Source: Oscillospiraceae bacterium (GTDB lineage Bacteria; Bacillota; Clostridia; Oscillospirales; CAG-382). Taken from it: 64,000 bases of DNA. The translations under genes were made by a program, and so were the position numbers. The stretch spans positions 89,968-153,967 of the forward strand of contig SVRI01000003.1 of assembly GCA_015064895.1 (NCBI GenBank), in the 5' to 3' direction. The notes below the pieces were generated by a model. The model saw only the letters and a program-made list of their open reading frames with translations. It had not been told where the DNA came from and made no database searches. How positions within the stretch are numbered: position 1 is the stretch's first letter; each line of letters starts with the position of its first letter. Of the stretch, positions 1 to 8,313 are shown one piece after another.

Positions 1-789
1 ATTGCCGACGAAGAACGCCCCTGCGGACTTCAGCTTTTCGGCAGCGAGCCCGAGATTATGGCAAAGGCGGCTGTGGAAGTATATGATATGTTCCACCCGG
101 AGTTTATTGATGTGAATATGGGCTGTCCCGCACCCAAAATCGTAAATAACGATGAAGGCTCAAGCCTTATGAAGAACCCTTCGCTTTGCGGTGAAATAGT
201 CAGGGCAATGAAGACTGCACTTTCGGGCAGATGCCCTCTTACCGTTAAAATCCGCCGCGGATTTGATGCAGGTCATATTAACGCGGTTGATGTTGCAAAA
301 GTGTGCGAGCAAGCGGGTGCCGATGCAATCTTTGTTCATGCAAGGACAAGGGAGCAGATGTATATGCCGCCGGTGGAATATTCCACCGTTGCCGAAGTAA
401 AAAGTGCGGTAAAAATCCCCGTTATAGGAAACGGGGACATAATGTGCGGACTTGATGCAGTAAATCTTATGAAGCAAACGGGCTGTGACGGAGTAATGGT
501 CGGCAGAGCATCTCAGGGCAACCCCTTTGTATTTGACGAAATCAACCATTTTCTTGAGGGAAAAGAATACATACCGCCGTCAAATAAAGAAAAACTTGAG
601 TGCGTCAAAGAGCATATAGCTCTGCTTATAGAAGATAAGGGCGAGTTTGTGGGTGTGCGTGAAGCTAGAAAGCATGTGGCTTGGTACATCAAGGGAATGC
701 CGGGTTCAGCATCCATGCGTAACAGAGTAAATCTTGCCGAAAGCACTGATGAGATGATGTCTCTTATTGACGAAGCATTTATGAATTAA
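1..789 (+). CDS. dus: tRNA-dihydrouridine synthase, 5' end missing
   Basis: This flavoenzyme reduces uridine to dihydrouridine in tRNA D-loops. The frame is open from base 1, so the gene begins left of the window; the first visible residues read QLFGSEPEIM, the usual context about 70 residues into the family. Visible hallmarks are the MGCPAPKIVNN segment with its catalytic cysteine, the phosphate-binding VKIRRGF, the FVHARTREQMY segment, IGNGDI and VMVGRASQGNPFVF, which together form the FMN-binding TIM barrel. The C-terminal helical tRNA-binding domain is complete. It ends tail to tail with the next gene, overlapping it by 11 bp. Identification is firm; which Dus subfamily (DusB-like is most likely) is less certain. 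Confidence 0.95.
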   Translation: MADEERPCGLQLFGSEPEIMAKAAVEVYDMFHPEFIDVNMGCPAPKIVNNDEGSSLMKNPSLCGEIVRAMKTALSGRCPLTVKIRRGFDAGHINAVDVAKVCEQAGADAIFVHARTREQMYMPPVEYSTVAEVKSAVKIPVIGNGDIMCGLDAVNLMKQTGCDGVMVGRASQGNPFVFDEINHFLEGKEYIPPSNKEKLECVKEHIALLIEDKGEFVGVREARKHVAWYIKGMPGSASMRNRVNLAESTDEMMSLIDEAFMN

Positions 790-1888
790 GAATTTTCTTT
801 ATATACTTATCGCTTATTTTTTCTACCGTCGTGTAATTGGTGCACTGACGGTAGATTTTTTCTGTATCTGCGTGTGCATTACCTGCGTTTTTCAGGTATT
901 CAAGTGCTTGGTTTTCCATGTTTAGCGACAGCTTTTCATAGAATTTTCTCAGTGGCTTTGTGTGTGAAAGAGCCTTTATATCAATGAATCTTTTGAGATT
1001 TACGATTTTACATTTTTTCAAATTTCTGTCGCATTTGTTGACGGCATTTTCATCATATAATGAAATTGAAATGCCTTCTTTCGGGAAATAAAGAGCATTG
1101 ATTTCATCTTTTTTATCTGCCTTGAAGCTGACATACATTTGTGCACCGGCATTATCTGCACAGTCGTAAACACGTTTTAAAAACAGGTGTGAAAGACGGC
1201 AGCCTGCAAACGGTTCTTTTAGGAATACACATTGCTTTGCCGTATCTTCAAAGGTGAAGAGCCTGATTTTCCCGAGAGAAGAAAAGGCTTCGGTTATTCG
1301 TATTTTTTTATTGGCTTTTACGTCTTTTTCATTTTTTCTGAATACACTTTTAGCCAGCCTTAGTGCAGACTTATCAAGCTTATCAAAGAGTATGTTTGGA
1401 AATGTGAGCTTATATATAAGTCCGTCCATGACATCCTTACTGTAGAGACAGCCGTAGGCTTCTTTATAGCATTTTTGCTTTTGTCTGCAGAGCTTTGTTA
1501 TTTCATCTTTATTCTGATAGAGTTTATCTGTGTCCCAGCCCTCACCGAGGTTGATTATAATCTCACGCACACCTGCATATTTGGGTTCGGCGGCATGGGG
1601 ATTTGTTCCGTCAATAACGGCAACTTTTTTGTCTTTGATTATGATACCGTCAAGTGATTCTGGGTCGGATGAGCAGTGGAAATATTCCACATTAAGACCC
1701 TTTTCTTCTGCTGCTGTGCCGAGTTTTTTCATGAATGTGCTTTTACCGCATCCGGGACCGCCTTTCAGGATATAAACCCTGTCGCAGTCGCTTTCGCAAA
1801 AGATTTCATCGAAGTAGCTTACAAATCCTTCTTTTGTATTGGAGGCGGCAAAAAATCTTATGCCGTCTTTTTTATATAAACCGTTCAT
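779..1888 (-). CDS. P-loop ATPase of the PRK06851 type, function unknown
   Basis: A 369-residue protein with a clear Walker A motif, GGPGCGKST, near residue 43, within the segment VYILKGGPGCGKST. The overall shape matches what I recall as the PRK06851 family, clostridial ATP-binding proteins of unknown role in which the second half is a diverged copy of the first. Here the second half has no intact Walker A; a loosely similar stretch is FLKEPFAGCRLSH. There is no signal peptide or membrane segment, so it should be cytosolic. It is transcribed towards Dus and divergently from rnpB. The start ATG follows a GGAGAAGTTTGCC ribosome site. Function cannot be assigned from sequence. Confidence 0.75.
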   Translation of the reverse strand: MNGLYKKDGIRFFAASNTKEGFVSYFDEIFCESDCDRVYILKGGPGCGKSTFMKKLGTAAEEKGLNVEYFHCSSDPESLDGIIIKDKKVAVIDGTNPHAAEPKYAGVREIIINLGEGWDTDKLYQNKDEITKLCRQKQKCYKEAYGCLYSKDVMDGLIYKLTFPNILFDKLDKSALRLAKSVFRKNEKDVKANKKIRITEAFSSLGKIRLFTFEDTAKQCVFLKEPFAGCRLSHLFLKRVYDCADNAGAQMYVSFKADKKDEINALYFPKEGISISLYDENAVNKCDRNLKKCKIVNLKRFIDIKALSHTKPLRKFYEKLSLNMENQALEYLKNAGNAHADTEKIYRQCTNYTTVEKISDKYIKKILNS

Positions 1889-1949
1889 GGCAAACTTCTC
1901 CTTTCAGATGTCTATACTTTATCCTATGCCGAAGACAGCACCTGTGTGC

Positions 1950-1978
1950 TTGACAAAACGGCGAGAAAAAGGTATAAT
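1950..1978 (+). promoter_or_regulatory. Sigma-A promoter of rnpB
   Basis: A perfect TTGACA (1950-1955) is separated by 17 bp from a perfect TATAAT (1973-1978). The predicted start near 1985 falls at the 5' end of the RNase P RNA. Confidence 0.9.
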
Positions 1979-1987
1979 AACACTTAC

Positions 1988-2328
1988 GACTGGGGTGAAC
2001 AATCGCGCTGGACAGAAATGTCGGTGAGGAAAGTCCGGGCTTCACAGAGCAGGATAACGGATAACGTCCGCCGGAGGCGACTCCCGGGATAGTGCAACAG
2101 AGATATACCGCCGTATTTTACGGTAAGGGTGGAAAGGCGAGGTAAGAGCTCACCGGCGTGGTGGTGACATCACGGCCCTGTAAACCCTATCCGAAGCAAC
2201 ACCGAATGCAGAGAGCTTTATGCTACGTTTGCTCGACGGAATCTGTGAGGTGGCAACAGAGCTTTATGGCAACATAAAGCCAAGATAGATGATTGTTCTC
2301 GACAGAACCCGGCTTACAGCCCCAGTCG
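1988..2328 (+). ncRNA. rnpB: RNase P RNA, bacterial class A
   Basis: The catalytic RNA that trims tRNA 5' leaders. The 5' end CGACTGGGG pairs with the 3' end CCCCAGTCG to close helix P1. The conserved core is plain to read: GAGGAAAGTCCGGGC in the 5' half, GGATAACG and the GTAAACCC segment in the middle, and ACAGAACCCGGCTTA near the 3' end, which pairs to form P4. A consensus promoter lies directly upstream. Boundaries are set from the P1 pairing and may be off by a few bases. Confidence 0.95.
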
Positions 2329-2329
2329 C

Positions 2330-2372
2330 GGGTAGCACCCGCCGGCAATTTCACGGGCGGTGCTTGATTTTA
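2330..2372 (+). terminator. Probable rnpB terminator
   Basis: GGTAGCACCCGCC and GGGCGGTGCT can pair (with an internal mismatch) around an A/T-rich loop, and TTGATTTT follows. It sits immediately after the mature RNA. The U-run is interrupted, so the call is moderate. Confidence 0.55.
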
Positions 2373-2690
2373 ACAAACAAAAGGTGTCGCGCAACGAACA
2401 TCGTTTGCGTTGCATAAATCCAACAACGCAAACTCATCGAAACACCGACGAAAGTTCAGAAAAACATACAGATATAATGCACGATTGTCCGTTCACAACC
2501 GTCAAACACCGACGGTTGCGAACTGTAAACAAATTAGCACTACACCCAATGTGAGGAGTTAAGCCGCCTCTTTTTGAGTGGTCGGTTTGGTTCACTTTCC
2601 TGAGTGAAAATGAACGGAAAACGCACGTCGCAACGTGCGGAATCCTCACTACATATAACTTAGCACTATATTAAACTCAAGAAGGAAAAT
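2373..2690. repeat. Non-coding spacer with a deleted copy of a dispersed repeat
   Basis: About 320 bp without a credible gene. Bases 2552-2582 carry GAGGAGTTAAGCCGCC next to CTCTTTTTGAGTGG. Read on the minus strand these are the two ends of the dispersed element seen in full near 34.6 kb and 46.7 kb, joined with the middle missing. Two other hairpins are present: TTCACT/AGTGAA around 2592 and CGCACGT/ACGTGCG around 2625. Confidence 0.55.
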
Positions 2691-2696
2691 ATAAAA

Positions 2697-3116
2697 ATGC
2701 GAATTTTAGGAATTGACTACGGCGACGTAAGAGTCGGTCTTGCAATCTGTGACCCCACGGAATTTTTGGCAAGCGGTATCGGCAACGTAGTTATAAAAGG
2801 CATGAACGATGCGGTTGAAAAGGTCTGCGAGAAAATAAAAGAAACCTCTGCCGAAAAAATAGTCCTCGGACTTCCCGTCAACATGAACGGAACACAAGGC
2901 GACAAGGCGGAAAAAATCAAGGTCTTTGCCGAGAAGCTGAAAGATGCCTCGGGGCTTGAAATTGACTTTATCGATGAAAGACGCACCACTATCATGGCAC
3001 ACGGCTTCATGAACGAAACAGGAACCCACGGCAAAAAACGCAAGGACTCGGTAGATACTCTGTCTGCACAGATAATACTTCAGACATATCTCGACATGAA
3101 AAGAGGAAACAAATGA
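2697..3116 (+). CDS. ruvX: Holliday junction resolvase-like nuclease RuvX (YqgF)
   Basis: An RNase H-fold nuclease of 139 residues, the normal family size, implicated in pre-16S rRNA 5' end processing and formerly proposed as a Holliday junction resolvase. Visible features are the opening ILGIDYGDVRVGLA with the first catalytic aspartate, GLPVNMNGTQGDKA, and DERRTT, where the acidic active-site residues of the family lie. The start has a GAAGG ribosome site about 10 bp upstream. It overlaps rsmG by 4 bp (ATGA), so the two are translationally coupled. In many Firmicutes ruvX sits beside ireB; here ireB is 3 kb downstream. Confidence 0.93.
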   Translation: MRILGIDYGDVRVGLAICDPTEFLASGIGNVVIKGMNDAVEKVCEKIKETSAEKIVLGLPVNMNGTQGDKAEKIKVFAEKLKDASGLEIDFIDERRTTIMAHGFMNETGTHGKKRKDSVDTLSAQIILQTYLDMKRGNK

Positions 3117-3859
3117 GTTTTTCCACAAAAGATACCATTCTTGACTATTGTAAACTGAATAATATTGATATTTCGCAAGAAACAGCCGAAGGGTTTGAAA
3201 AGCTGTCGGATATGCTTCTTGAGTTCAATTCCCACACCAATGTGACGGCACTCAAAACACGGGAGGATATTGCGGTGAAGCACTTTGCCGACTCTTTGGC
3301 GGTGCTGAAATATGACCTTATCAAGAAGAACGCATCCGTCATTGACATCGGTTGCGGTGCGGGTTTTCCCGGGCTTCCCGTAAAGATGTTGAGAGATGAC
3401 ATTAAAATCACCTTCGTTGACAGTACGGCAAAGAAGCTGAGGTTTACAAATTCCGTTGCCGAAGCATTCGGAATGTCGGATGTTGAAACCTGTCCCGAAA
3501 GGGCAGAGGAGCTTGTGGCAAAGGGCAAACGTGAAAAGTATGATGTTGCCGTGTCCCGTGCCGTTGCATCCTTGCCCGTTCTCGTGGAGTTGGTGCTCCC
3601 CTTTGTCAAGGCGGGCGGCTGTTTTGTTGCATATAAAAGTTCAATTGAAGCTGATATAAACAACAAGGAAAGTGAGCTTTCAAAGTCGCTGAATGGCATA
3701 AAAAGACTCGGCGGCAAGGTTGAGGATATACTTGATGCGTCCCTGCCGGGTGTCAATGACGAAACCCAGAAGCATTCTCTTATCGTAATCAGAAAGGTGG
3801 GCAAGACACCCATCGAATTTCCGAGAAGATATGCTCAGATTGTCAAAAAACCGCTTTAA
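3113..3859 (+). CDS. rsmG: 16S rRNA (guanine-527-N7)-methyltransferase RsmG
   Basis: Methylates G527 of 16S rRNA using S-adenosylmethionine. At 248 residues it is of normal size. The SAM-binding motif VIDIGCGAGFPGLPV lies near residue 76, followed by ITFVDST (motif II) and the conserved DVAVSRAVASL. The C-terminal GVNDETQKHSLIVIRK and PRRYAQIVKKPL are typical of the family. It is coupled to ruvX by a 4-bp overlap and followed by the Noc/ParB-like gene, the same neighbour order as rsmG-noc in Bacillus. Confidence 0.95.
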   Translation: MSFSTKDTILDYCKLNNIDISQETAEGFEKLSDMLLEFNSHTNVTALKTREDIAVKHFADSLAVLKYDLIKKNASVIDIGCGAGFPGLPVKMLRDDIKITFVDSTAKKLRFTNSVAEAFGMSDVETCPERAEELVAKGKREKYDVAVSRAVASLPVLVELVLPFVKAGGCFVAYKSSIEADINNKESELSKSLNGIKRLGGKVEDILDASLPGVNDETQKHSLIVIRKVGKTPIEFPRRYAQIVKKPL

Positions 3860-3950
3860 AATTTAATATATAATCGACACGCTTTTAGCCTTTTCCCGCA
3901 TGTGCTTTGATAGAATAACATTGCACGCACAAAAAAGGGAGGTTAAAAAC

Positions 3951-4568
3951 GTGTCGGAATTTTTTTATAAGGAAACAATAGGACCTGTGCTTTCACCTGT
4001 AATAAAGGTCAGGCACAGCAGTATTTCTCCGACGGTAGTGTCGGCAATTGACAATCTGCTTTCACCCTCGGGTAATATGTTCACACGGGCAGAAACAGTC
4101 AAAAATCTCATGAAAATAGAAAAACTGAGCCTTGATGAAACGTCAAAGGTTTTGTCAATAAAACGCACGGATGTTGCCAACAAGCTCAGACTTCTGGAGT
4201 TTTCGAAAAAAGAACGCTCGGCAATTCTCGAATACGGCTTTTCGGAAACCGAGGCACTTGAATTTTTGGCTCTTGACAAATCTGCAAGGCTGTATGCAAT
4301 AGAGTACTATCATAAGAATCTTTCGGGTTCTGTGGGTACACGTGAATATGTTGATTCTTACCTTAAAAACGAGTCGGGTCTTTTGCGTAAACAGAACAAA
4401 CCGACAGAAGGTGTAAGAAAGTTTGTCATACGTGATGCGGGATTTGTTGTAAATTCTCTTGAAAATATTGTGAAAAATGCAAGAAAAGCAGGATTTCAGA
4501 TAGATGATGAAACAAATGAAAGCGATGATTGTTACGATATACATATAACCTTAAAAAAGAATAAGTAA
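3951..4568 (+). CDS. Noc/ParB-like DNA-binding protein lacking the N-terminal CTPase domain
   Basis: I choose the GTG at 3951 because AGGGAGG ends 8 bp before it; an upstream in-frame ATG at 3900 has no ribosome site. The 205-residue product contains a ParB/KorB-type helix-turn-helix near residues 55-85 (LSLDETSKVLSIKRTDVANK followed by LRLLEF) and the helical segment that follows in ParB proteins. The N-terminal GERR/GxxRxxA CTP-binding region of ParB and Noc is not present; the first 45 residues resemble nothing I know. Its place directly after rsmG matches noc in Bacillus, so a chromosome-associated role is possible. No parA partner is in view. DNA binding is likely; nucleoid occlusion is inference. 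Confidence 0.7.
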   Translation: MSEFFYKETIGPVLSPVIKVRHSSISPTVVSAIDNLLSPSGNMFTRAETVKNLMKIEKLSLDETSKVLSIKRTDVANKLRLLEFSKKERSAILEYGFSETEALEFLALDKSARLYAIEYYHKNLSGSVGTREYVDSYLKNESGLLRKQNKPTEGVRKFVIRDAGFVVNSLENIVKNARKAGFQIDDETNESDDCYDIHITLKKNK

Positions 4569-4580
4569 TGCTGCTTTAAG

Positions 4581-4609
4581 TTGACAAAAATCAAGTCGGC
4601 GAGTATAAT
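4581..4609 (+). promoter_or_regulatory. Sigma-A promoter of the cation-efflux gene
   Basis: Perfect TTGACA (4581-4586), 17 bp, perfect TATAAT (4604-4609), 35 bp before the start codon at 4644. Confidence 0.9.
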
Positions 4610-4643
4610 ATACTAAAATCACATCTTGTGAGGTTGCAGATTA

Positions 4644-5813
4644 ATGATTACTCTTTTGTCAAAGCTTTTTATAAAAGACAGTACCAATTATGAAAATTCC
4701 GACGTTCGCAGCAAATATGGTTTTTTGTGTGCCATAGTCGGAATTGTTCTCAATATTCTTTTGTTCTGTGCAAAAATGCTGGCAGGACTTCTGGCAAACT
4801 CCGTCTCTGTTCTTGCAGATGCCTTCAATAACCTTTCGGATGCGGGCTCAAGTCTTGTTACCCTTTTCGGCTTTAAGGCGGCAAGCAAAAAGGCAGACAG
4901 CGACCATCCCTTCGGTCACGGCAGATACGAGTATATAGCTGGTCTTGTTGTTTCGGTGCTCATAGTTGTAATGGGTGTTGAATTTATCAAAAGCTCGATT
5001 GAAAAAATAGTGTCGGGTGAAAATGATACACATTTCACCCTGCTTACGGCAGGAATACTTGTTTTTTCAATTCTTGTAAAGGTTTATATTTTTATTTTCA
5101 ATAAAAACGTAGGCAAGAAGATATCTTCCCCCGCACTTCTTGCAACGGGCGCCGATGCCCTTTCCGACTGTATTGCAACCGGTGCAATTATCGTGTCGGC
5201 TGTAATTTCAAACGTGACAAGCTTTGCGGCAGACGGCTGGTGCGGTCTTGTGGTATCGCTTATGATTATTGTCGCAGGTCTTAACGCGGCAAGAGAAACG
5301 ATAAATCCCCTTCTTGGACAGCCTCCGAGCAAGGAGTTCGTAGAAAAAGTCGAGAGCCTGCTTATGGCACATGACGAAATTGTTGGCATTCACGACCTTG
5401 TTGTCCACGACTATGCACCGGGACATATTATGATTTCCGTTCATGCGGAAATTTCCGATAAGTCCGACATCATCGAGGCACATGAGCTTATAGATAATGT
5501 CGAACGTGAGATTGCCCAAAAGCTGTCCTGCGAGGCGGTTATACATATGGACCCCATTTCTACCGACGATGATAGGGTAAATGAGATAAAGCAAAAGGTT
5601 TGCAATGTTCTTCTTTGCATTCACGAGGACGTTACAATACACGATTTCCGCATGGTTGACGGTAATACGCTTACAAATCTGATTTTCGATATTGTGGTGC
5701 CCTTTGATGTGAAAATGGATACCGACGAAATTAAGAAGGAAGCCGACAGACTCGTGAAAACCATCGATAAAAAGTATAATGCTGTGGTCGATGTGGACAG
5801 AAAAATGGTTTGA
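4644..5813 (+). CDS. Cation diffusion facilitator family transporter (FieF/MamM type)
   Basis: A membrane antiporter that exports divalent metal ions in exchange for protons. The 389-residue protein shows about six hydrophobic segments in residues 25-225. The metal-site residues are visible in ADAFNNLSDAGSS of TM2, in the following DHPFGHGRYEYIAGL, and in the TM5 motif ATGADALSDC. The rest is a cytosolic metal-binding domain (residues 230-389) with histidine-containing GIHDLVVHDYAPGHIMISVH, which is longer than in minimal FieF proteins. It is distinct from the second cation-efflux gene near 28.7 kb. The metal cannot be named; Mn, Fe or Zn are all plausible. Confidence 0.92.
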   Translation: MITLLSKLFIKDSTNYENSDVRSKYGFLCAIVGIVLNILLFCAKMLAGLLANSVSVLADAFNNLSDAGSSLVTLFGFKAASKKADSDHPFGHGRYEYIAGLVVSVLIVVMGVEFIKSSIEKIVSGENDTHFTLLTAGILVFSILVKVYIFIFNKNVGKKISSPALLATGADALSDCIATGAIIVSAVISNVTSFAADGWCGLVVSLMIIVAGLNAARETINPLLGQPPSKEFVEKVESLLMAHDEIVGIHDLVVHDYAPGHIMISVHAEISDKSDIIEAHELIDNVEREIAQKLSCEAVIHMDPISTDDDRVNEIKQKVCNVLLCIHEDVTIHDFRMVDGNTLTNLIFDIVVPFDVKMDTDEIKKEADRLVKTIDKKYNAVVDVDRKMV

Positions 5814-5831
5814 TGCAAAAAGGAGATTATC

Positions 5832-6020
5832 ATGGATAAAAAAGAAACAGGCTGTAACTGTGACTATTGCGTGCATTATGATTGGGACGAAGAAGGGGAG
5901 TATTACGAATGTAATATGAGCCTTGATGAGGACGAAATGGTGTACTTTCTGAAAGGTCAGTATAAGAACTGCCCCTATTTTCAGGCGTATGACGAATACA
6001 AAATTGCACGTAAGCAGTAG
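5832..6020 (+). CDS. Small cysteine-rich acidic protein (DUF6472-like)
   Basis: A 62-residue protein with CNCDYC near the N-terminus, then ECNMSLDEDEM and NCPYF. The spacing of cysteines suggests a small zinc-binding fold. It matches my memory of the clostridial DUF6472 family, whose members share the C-x2-C...C-x-M-D-L-D-E-D-E-M pattern and have no known function. An AAAAAGGAG ribosome site precedes the ATG by 8 bp. It begins 18 bp after the cation-efflux gene and is probably co-transcribed with it, which may hint at metal handling, though that is inference. Confidence 0.8.
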   Translation: MDKKETGCNCDYCVHYDWDEEGEYYECNMSLDEDEMVYFLKGQYKNCPYFQAYDEYKIARKQ

Positions 6021-6058
6021 TAAATCATTATAAATTTGTTAATTTATCACAATTCCCC

Positions 6059-6087
6059 TTGATATTTTGATATATGTGGTCTATAAT
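6059..6087 (+). promoter_or_regulatory. Promoter of ireB
   Basis: TTGATA (6059-6064), 17 bp, TATAAT (6082-6087), 44 bp before the ireB start. Confidence 0.8.
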
Positions 6088-6130
6088 AACATATGGATAA
6101 AAATGTCCAAGGCGAAAGTGAGTGATATAA

Positions 6131-6391
6131 ATGTTCGAAAACAGAAATGATCAGACAAAGACCTTTTCAATTTCACAGCTCAAAGAGCTTGAAACAAAGC
6201 AGACGCTCCGTCAGGTTTATGATGCTCTTGTTGAAAAGGGATATAACCCCATAAATCAGATAGTCGGCTATATTCTGTCCGAGGACCCGACATATATTAC
6301 AAGCTATAATAATGCCCGCGGACTTATCAGAAAGCTTGACAGAGACGAACTTATGAAGATTCTTGTCAACAGCTATCTCAGAAATGACTAA
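6131..6391 (+). CDS. ireB: IreB family regulatory phosphoprotein
   Basis: In Enterococcus, IreB is phosphorylated by the membrane Ser/Thr kinase IreK and tunes cephalosporin resistance; homologues (UPF0297, YrzL) occur across Firmicutes. The 86-residue product is full length and carries the signature blocks [40 protein letters not shown] and [14 protein letters not shown]. It has its own promoter and forms a two-gene unit with the following 89-residue protein. The kinase gene is not in the window. Confidence 0.95.
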   Translation: MFENRNDQTKTFSISQLKELETKQTLRQVYDALVEKGYNPINQIVGYILSEDPTYITSYNNARGLIRKLDRDELMKILVNSYLRND

Positions 6392-6411
6392 AAGCCGAAA
6401 GGAAGATAATT

Positions 6412-6681
6412 ATGGCACAGCCTATGATTTATAAGGGAAGACCTGTAGTCAGAGACGGAAACAAGCTTTATTTCGGAGAACCCACAAACCCCTTTATGGT
6501 AGTACTTACGGTTCTTCAGAATGTAAACGATGTTCCTTCAAGAATACTTGTACAGCTTCAGAACACAGATCCCGCCCTTGCATTTTCAAACGAAAAAATT
6601 GTAAAGGAAGCAGAAAGAAAGAACCTTTTTGATGCATTTGAACTGTGTTCTCTTTGGCTTGAAAAACAGCTCTCCGAATAA
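6412..6681 (+). CDS. Conserved-looking small protein of unknown function
   Basis: An 89-residue cytosolic protein preceded by AAAGGAAG at good spacing and followed by a strong terminator, so it is a real gene. It lies 20 bp after ireB and shares its promoter. The chain reads as a compact alpha/beta domain: a short basic N-terminus (MAQPMIYKGRPVVRDG), a hydrophobic strand around FMVVLTVLQNV, then charged C-terminal helices ending in LCSLWLEKQLSE. I do not recognise the family. In other Firmicutes the corresponding slot is filled by ruvX or a DUF1292 protein; this is neither. Confidence 0.8.
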   Translation: MAQPMIYKGRPVVRDGNKLYFGEPTNPFMVVLTVLQNVNDVPSRILVQLQNTDPALAFSNEKIVKEAERKNLFDAFELCSLWLEKQLSE

Positions 6682-6688
6682 TTTTTAT

Positions 6689-6720
6689 GCTCCGATAAAT
6701 TCGGAGCTTTTTCTTTTTTT
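6689..6720 (+). terminator. Intrinsic terminator after the ireB unit
   Basis: GCTCCGA, loop TAAAT, TCGGAGC, then a long T-rich run ending in TTTTTTT. Confidence 0.93.
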
Positions 6721-6723
6721 GTG

Positions 6724-6752
6724 TTGACTTTGCAAATTAAAAGATTTATAAT
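6724..6752 (+). promoter_or_regulatory. Promoter of the MFS gene
   Basis: TTGACT (6724-6729), 17 bp, TATAAT (6747-6752). Because the promoter lies within the longest open frame, translation must start downstream, at the GTG at 6781. Confidence 0.88.
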
Positions 6753-6780
6753 CTTTACGGATTCGGACGGAGGTGTCATT

Positions 6781-8061
6781 GTGAACGGAGTGTTTGAAAA
6801 AAAGGAGTATAAACATTCAAGAGTAGCATACGCAATGCAGGCCACACTTGAATATCTTATTACCCTGATGGTTACCGACGCATTCCTTGCAAAAATACTT
6901 ACTCATCTTGGAATAAGCGACTCTGCAATAGGTATAATTGCAACCTTTATATCCCTTGCCATGGTGATACAACTCGGTTCGCTTTCGCTTTCGGGAATAA
7001 AGGCAAAGACAAAGACTGTGGTTACTGTCTGTTCCACGGTGAGTCAGATGCTGTTTGCACTTGTGTATGTAATACCTTTTATTCCCATTGCCGCAACATT
7101 GAAAAAGGTTCTTGCGATAGCGTTTATACTGGTGGCATATGCTTCCATGTATGTGGTCTGGCCGATAATGTACAGATGGGCTTATAAATTTGTCTCTCCC
7201 GATAAAAGAGCAAGCTTTTCCGCCACAAAGGAAATGTTGTCTCTGGGTCTTGGAATTGTGTTTACTCTTGTCGTGGGGTGGGTAATTGACAGATTTGAAG
7301 GACTTGGGAATATAAGCGGAGCATTTGTTTTCATTGCCGTTTCGATGGCGGTGATAAGTGTATGTAACGTTTTGTGCCTGCTTTCGATGAAAAGCGAACC
7401 TGACGAGGGAGAAAGGATGAAAAAAAGAAGCTTTTCGGAGATTGTTTCCAATACTTTCGGAAATAAAAGCTTTAACAGCTGCGTTTTTGCCATATCGCTG
7501 TGGGAATTTGCAAGATTCTTTCAGCTCGGCTTTATGGGAACCTTCAAAACCAAGGATTTGCTCATATCCGTCTCTGCAATTCAGGTAATAAATATGGTGG
7601 GTTACGGCATAAGACTTGCCCTGTCAAAGCCCGTGGCGAGATTTTCTGATAAATACGGATACAGTGCCGGCTTTCAGCTCGGACTTGTCATTGCGGCGTC
7701 GGCTTTTCTGATAAATGTATTCACAACAAAACAGACATGGTATTTTGTTGTAGTTTATACCGTTCTTCATCAGCTTTGCTATGTTGGCGTAAATTCAAAC
7801 AGCTATAATATCCTTTACAGCTATGTGGATAATGCCTACATATCCGAGGCACTTGCCATCAAGAACTGCATTGCCGGTATATCGGGCTTTGCGGCGGCAC
7901 TTATCGCAGGAAAACTTCTTTCTTTTGTTCAGCAAAACGGAAACACATTCTTTGGCATCAGGATGTTCGGACAGCAGCTGCTATCGGCAGTATCATTCCT
8001 TCTTGCCGTGGCGGCATTGCTCTATGTCAGATTTGTTCTTTCAAAGCAGAAAAACGAATAA
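6781..8061 (+). CDS. Major facilitator superfamily transporter
   Basis: A 426-residue integral membrane protein with about twelve hydrophobic segments in two halves separated by a charged loop (SMKSEPDEGERMKKRSFSE, near residue 210), the usual MFS layout. The start is the GTG at 6781, 5 bp after GGAGGTG; the longer frame would begin inside the promoter. Substrate cannot be read from sequence. The gene has its own promoter and terminator and stands alone directly ahead of the glycogen operon, so import or export of a sugar or related solute is an unproven possibility. Confidence 0.85.
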   Translation: MNGVFEKKEYKHSRVAYAMQATLEYLITLMVTDAFLAKILTHLGISDSAIGIIATFISLAMVIQLGSLSLSGIKAKTKTVVTVCSTVSQMLFALVYVIPFIPIAATLKKVLAIAFILVAYASMYVVWPIMYRWAYKFVSPDKRASFSATKEMLSLGLGIVFTLVVGWVIDRFEGLGNISGAFVFIAVSMAVISVCNVLCLLSMKSEPDEGERMKKRSFSEIVSNTFGNKSFNSCVFAISLWEFARFFQLGFMGTFKTKDLLISVSAIQVINMVGYGIRLALSKPVARFSDKYGYSAGFQLGLVIAASAFLINVFTTKQTWYFVVVYTVLHQLCYVGVNSNSYNILYSYVDNAYISEALAIKNCIAGISGFAAALIAGKLLSFVQQNGNTFFGIRMFGQQLLSAVSFLLAVAALLYVRFVLSKQKNE

Positions 8062-8068
8062 TCAAGAT

Positions 8069-8099
8069 AAGCGGCTACCGTAAATGGTGGCCGCTTTTG
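8069..8099 (+). terminator. Intrinsic terminator after the MFS gene
   Basis: AGCGGCTACC and GGTGGCCGCT pair around TAAAT and are followed by TTTTG. Confidence 0.8.
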
Positions 8100-8240
8100 T
8101 GTGAACAAAAAACAACTTTGTTAATTTTGATATTCGACAAAATATGTGCAATATGCACAATTATCGCAATCGTTTTTTACGTGTTTACATATATATAACA
8201 AATTATGATAAAAAACTTTTAATATTCTGCTTCGAAATTG

Positions 8241-8269
8241 TTGATTTAATAATCTGAGTATGGTAAAAT
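8241..8269 (+). promoter_or_regulatory. Candidate promoter of the PHP/glycogen operon
   Basis: TTGATT (8241-8246), 17 bp, TAAAAT (8264-8269), 45 bp before the PHP gene, in a very A/T-rich 210-bp spacer that holds no gene. Confidence 0.6.
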
Positions 8270-8313
8270 ACAATATATAATAGTTTAACTTATATATAAT
8301 ATGGTGAAATAAT

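Noticed and set aside
5208..5876. 222-residue minus-strand frame
   Set aside because: Antisense to the cation-efflux gene, which has clear family motifs and promoter.
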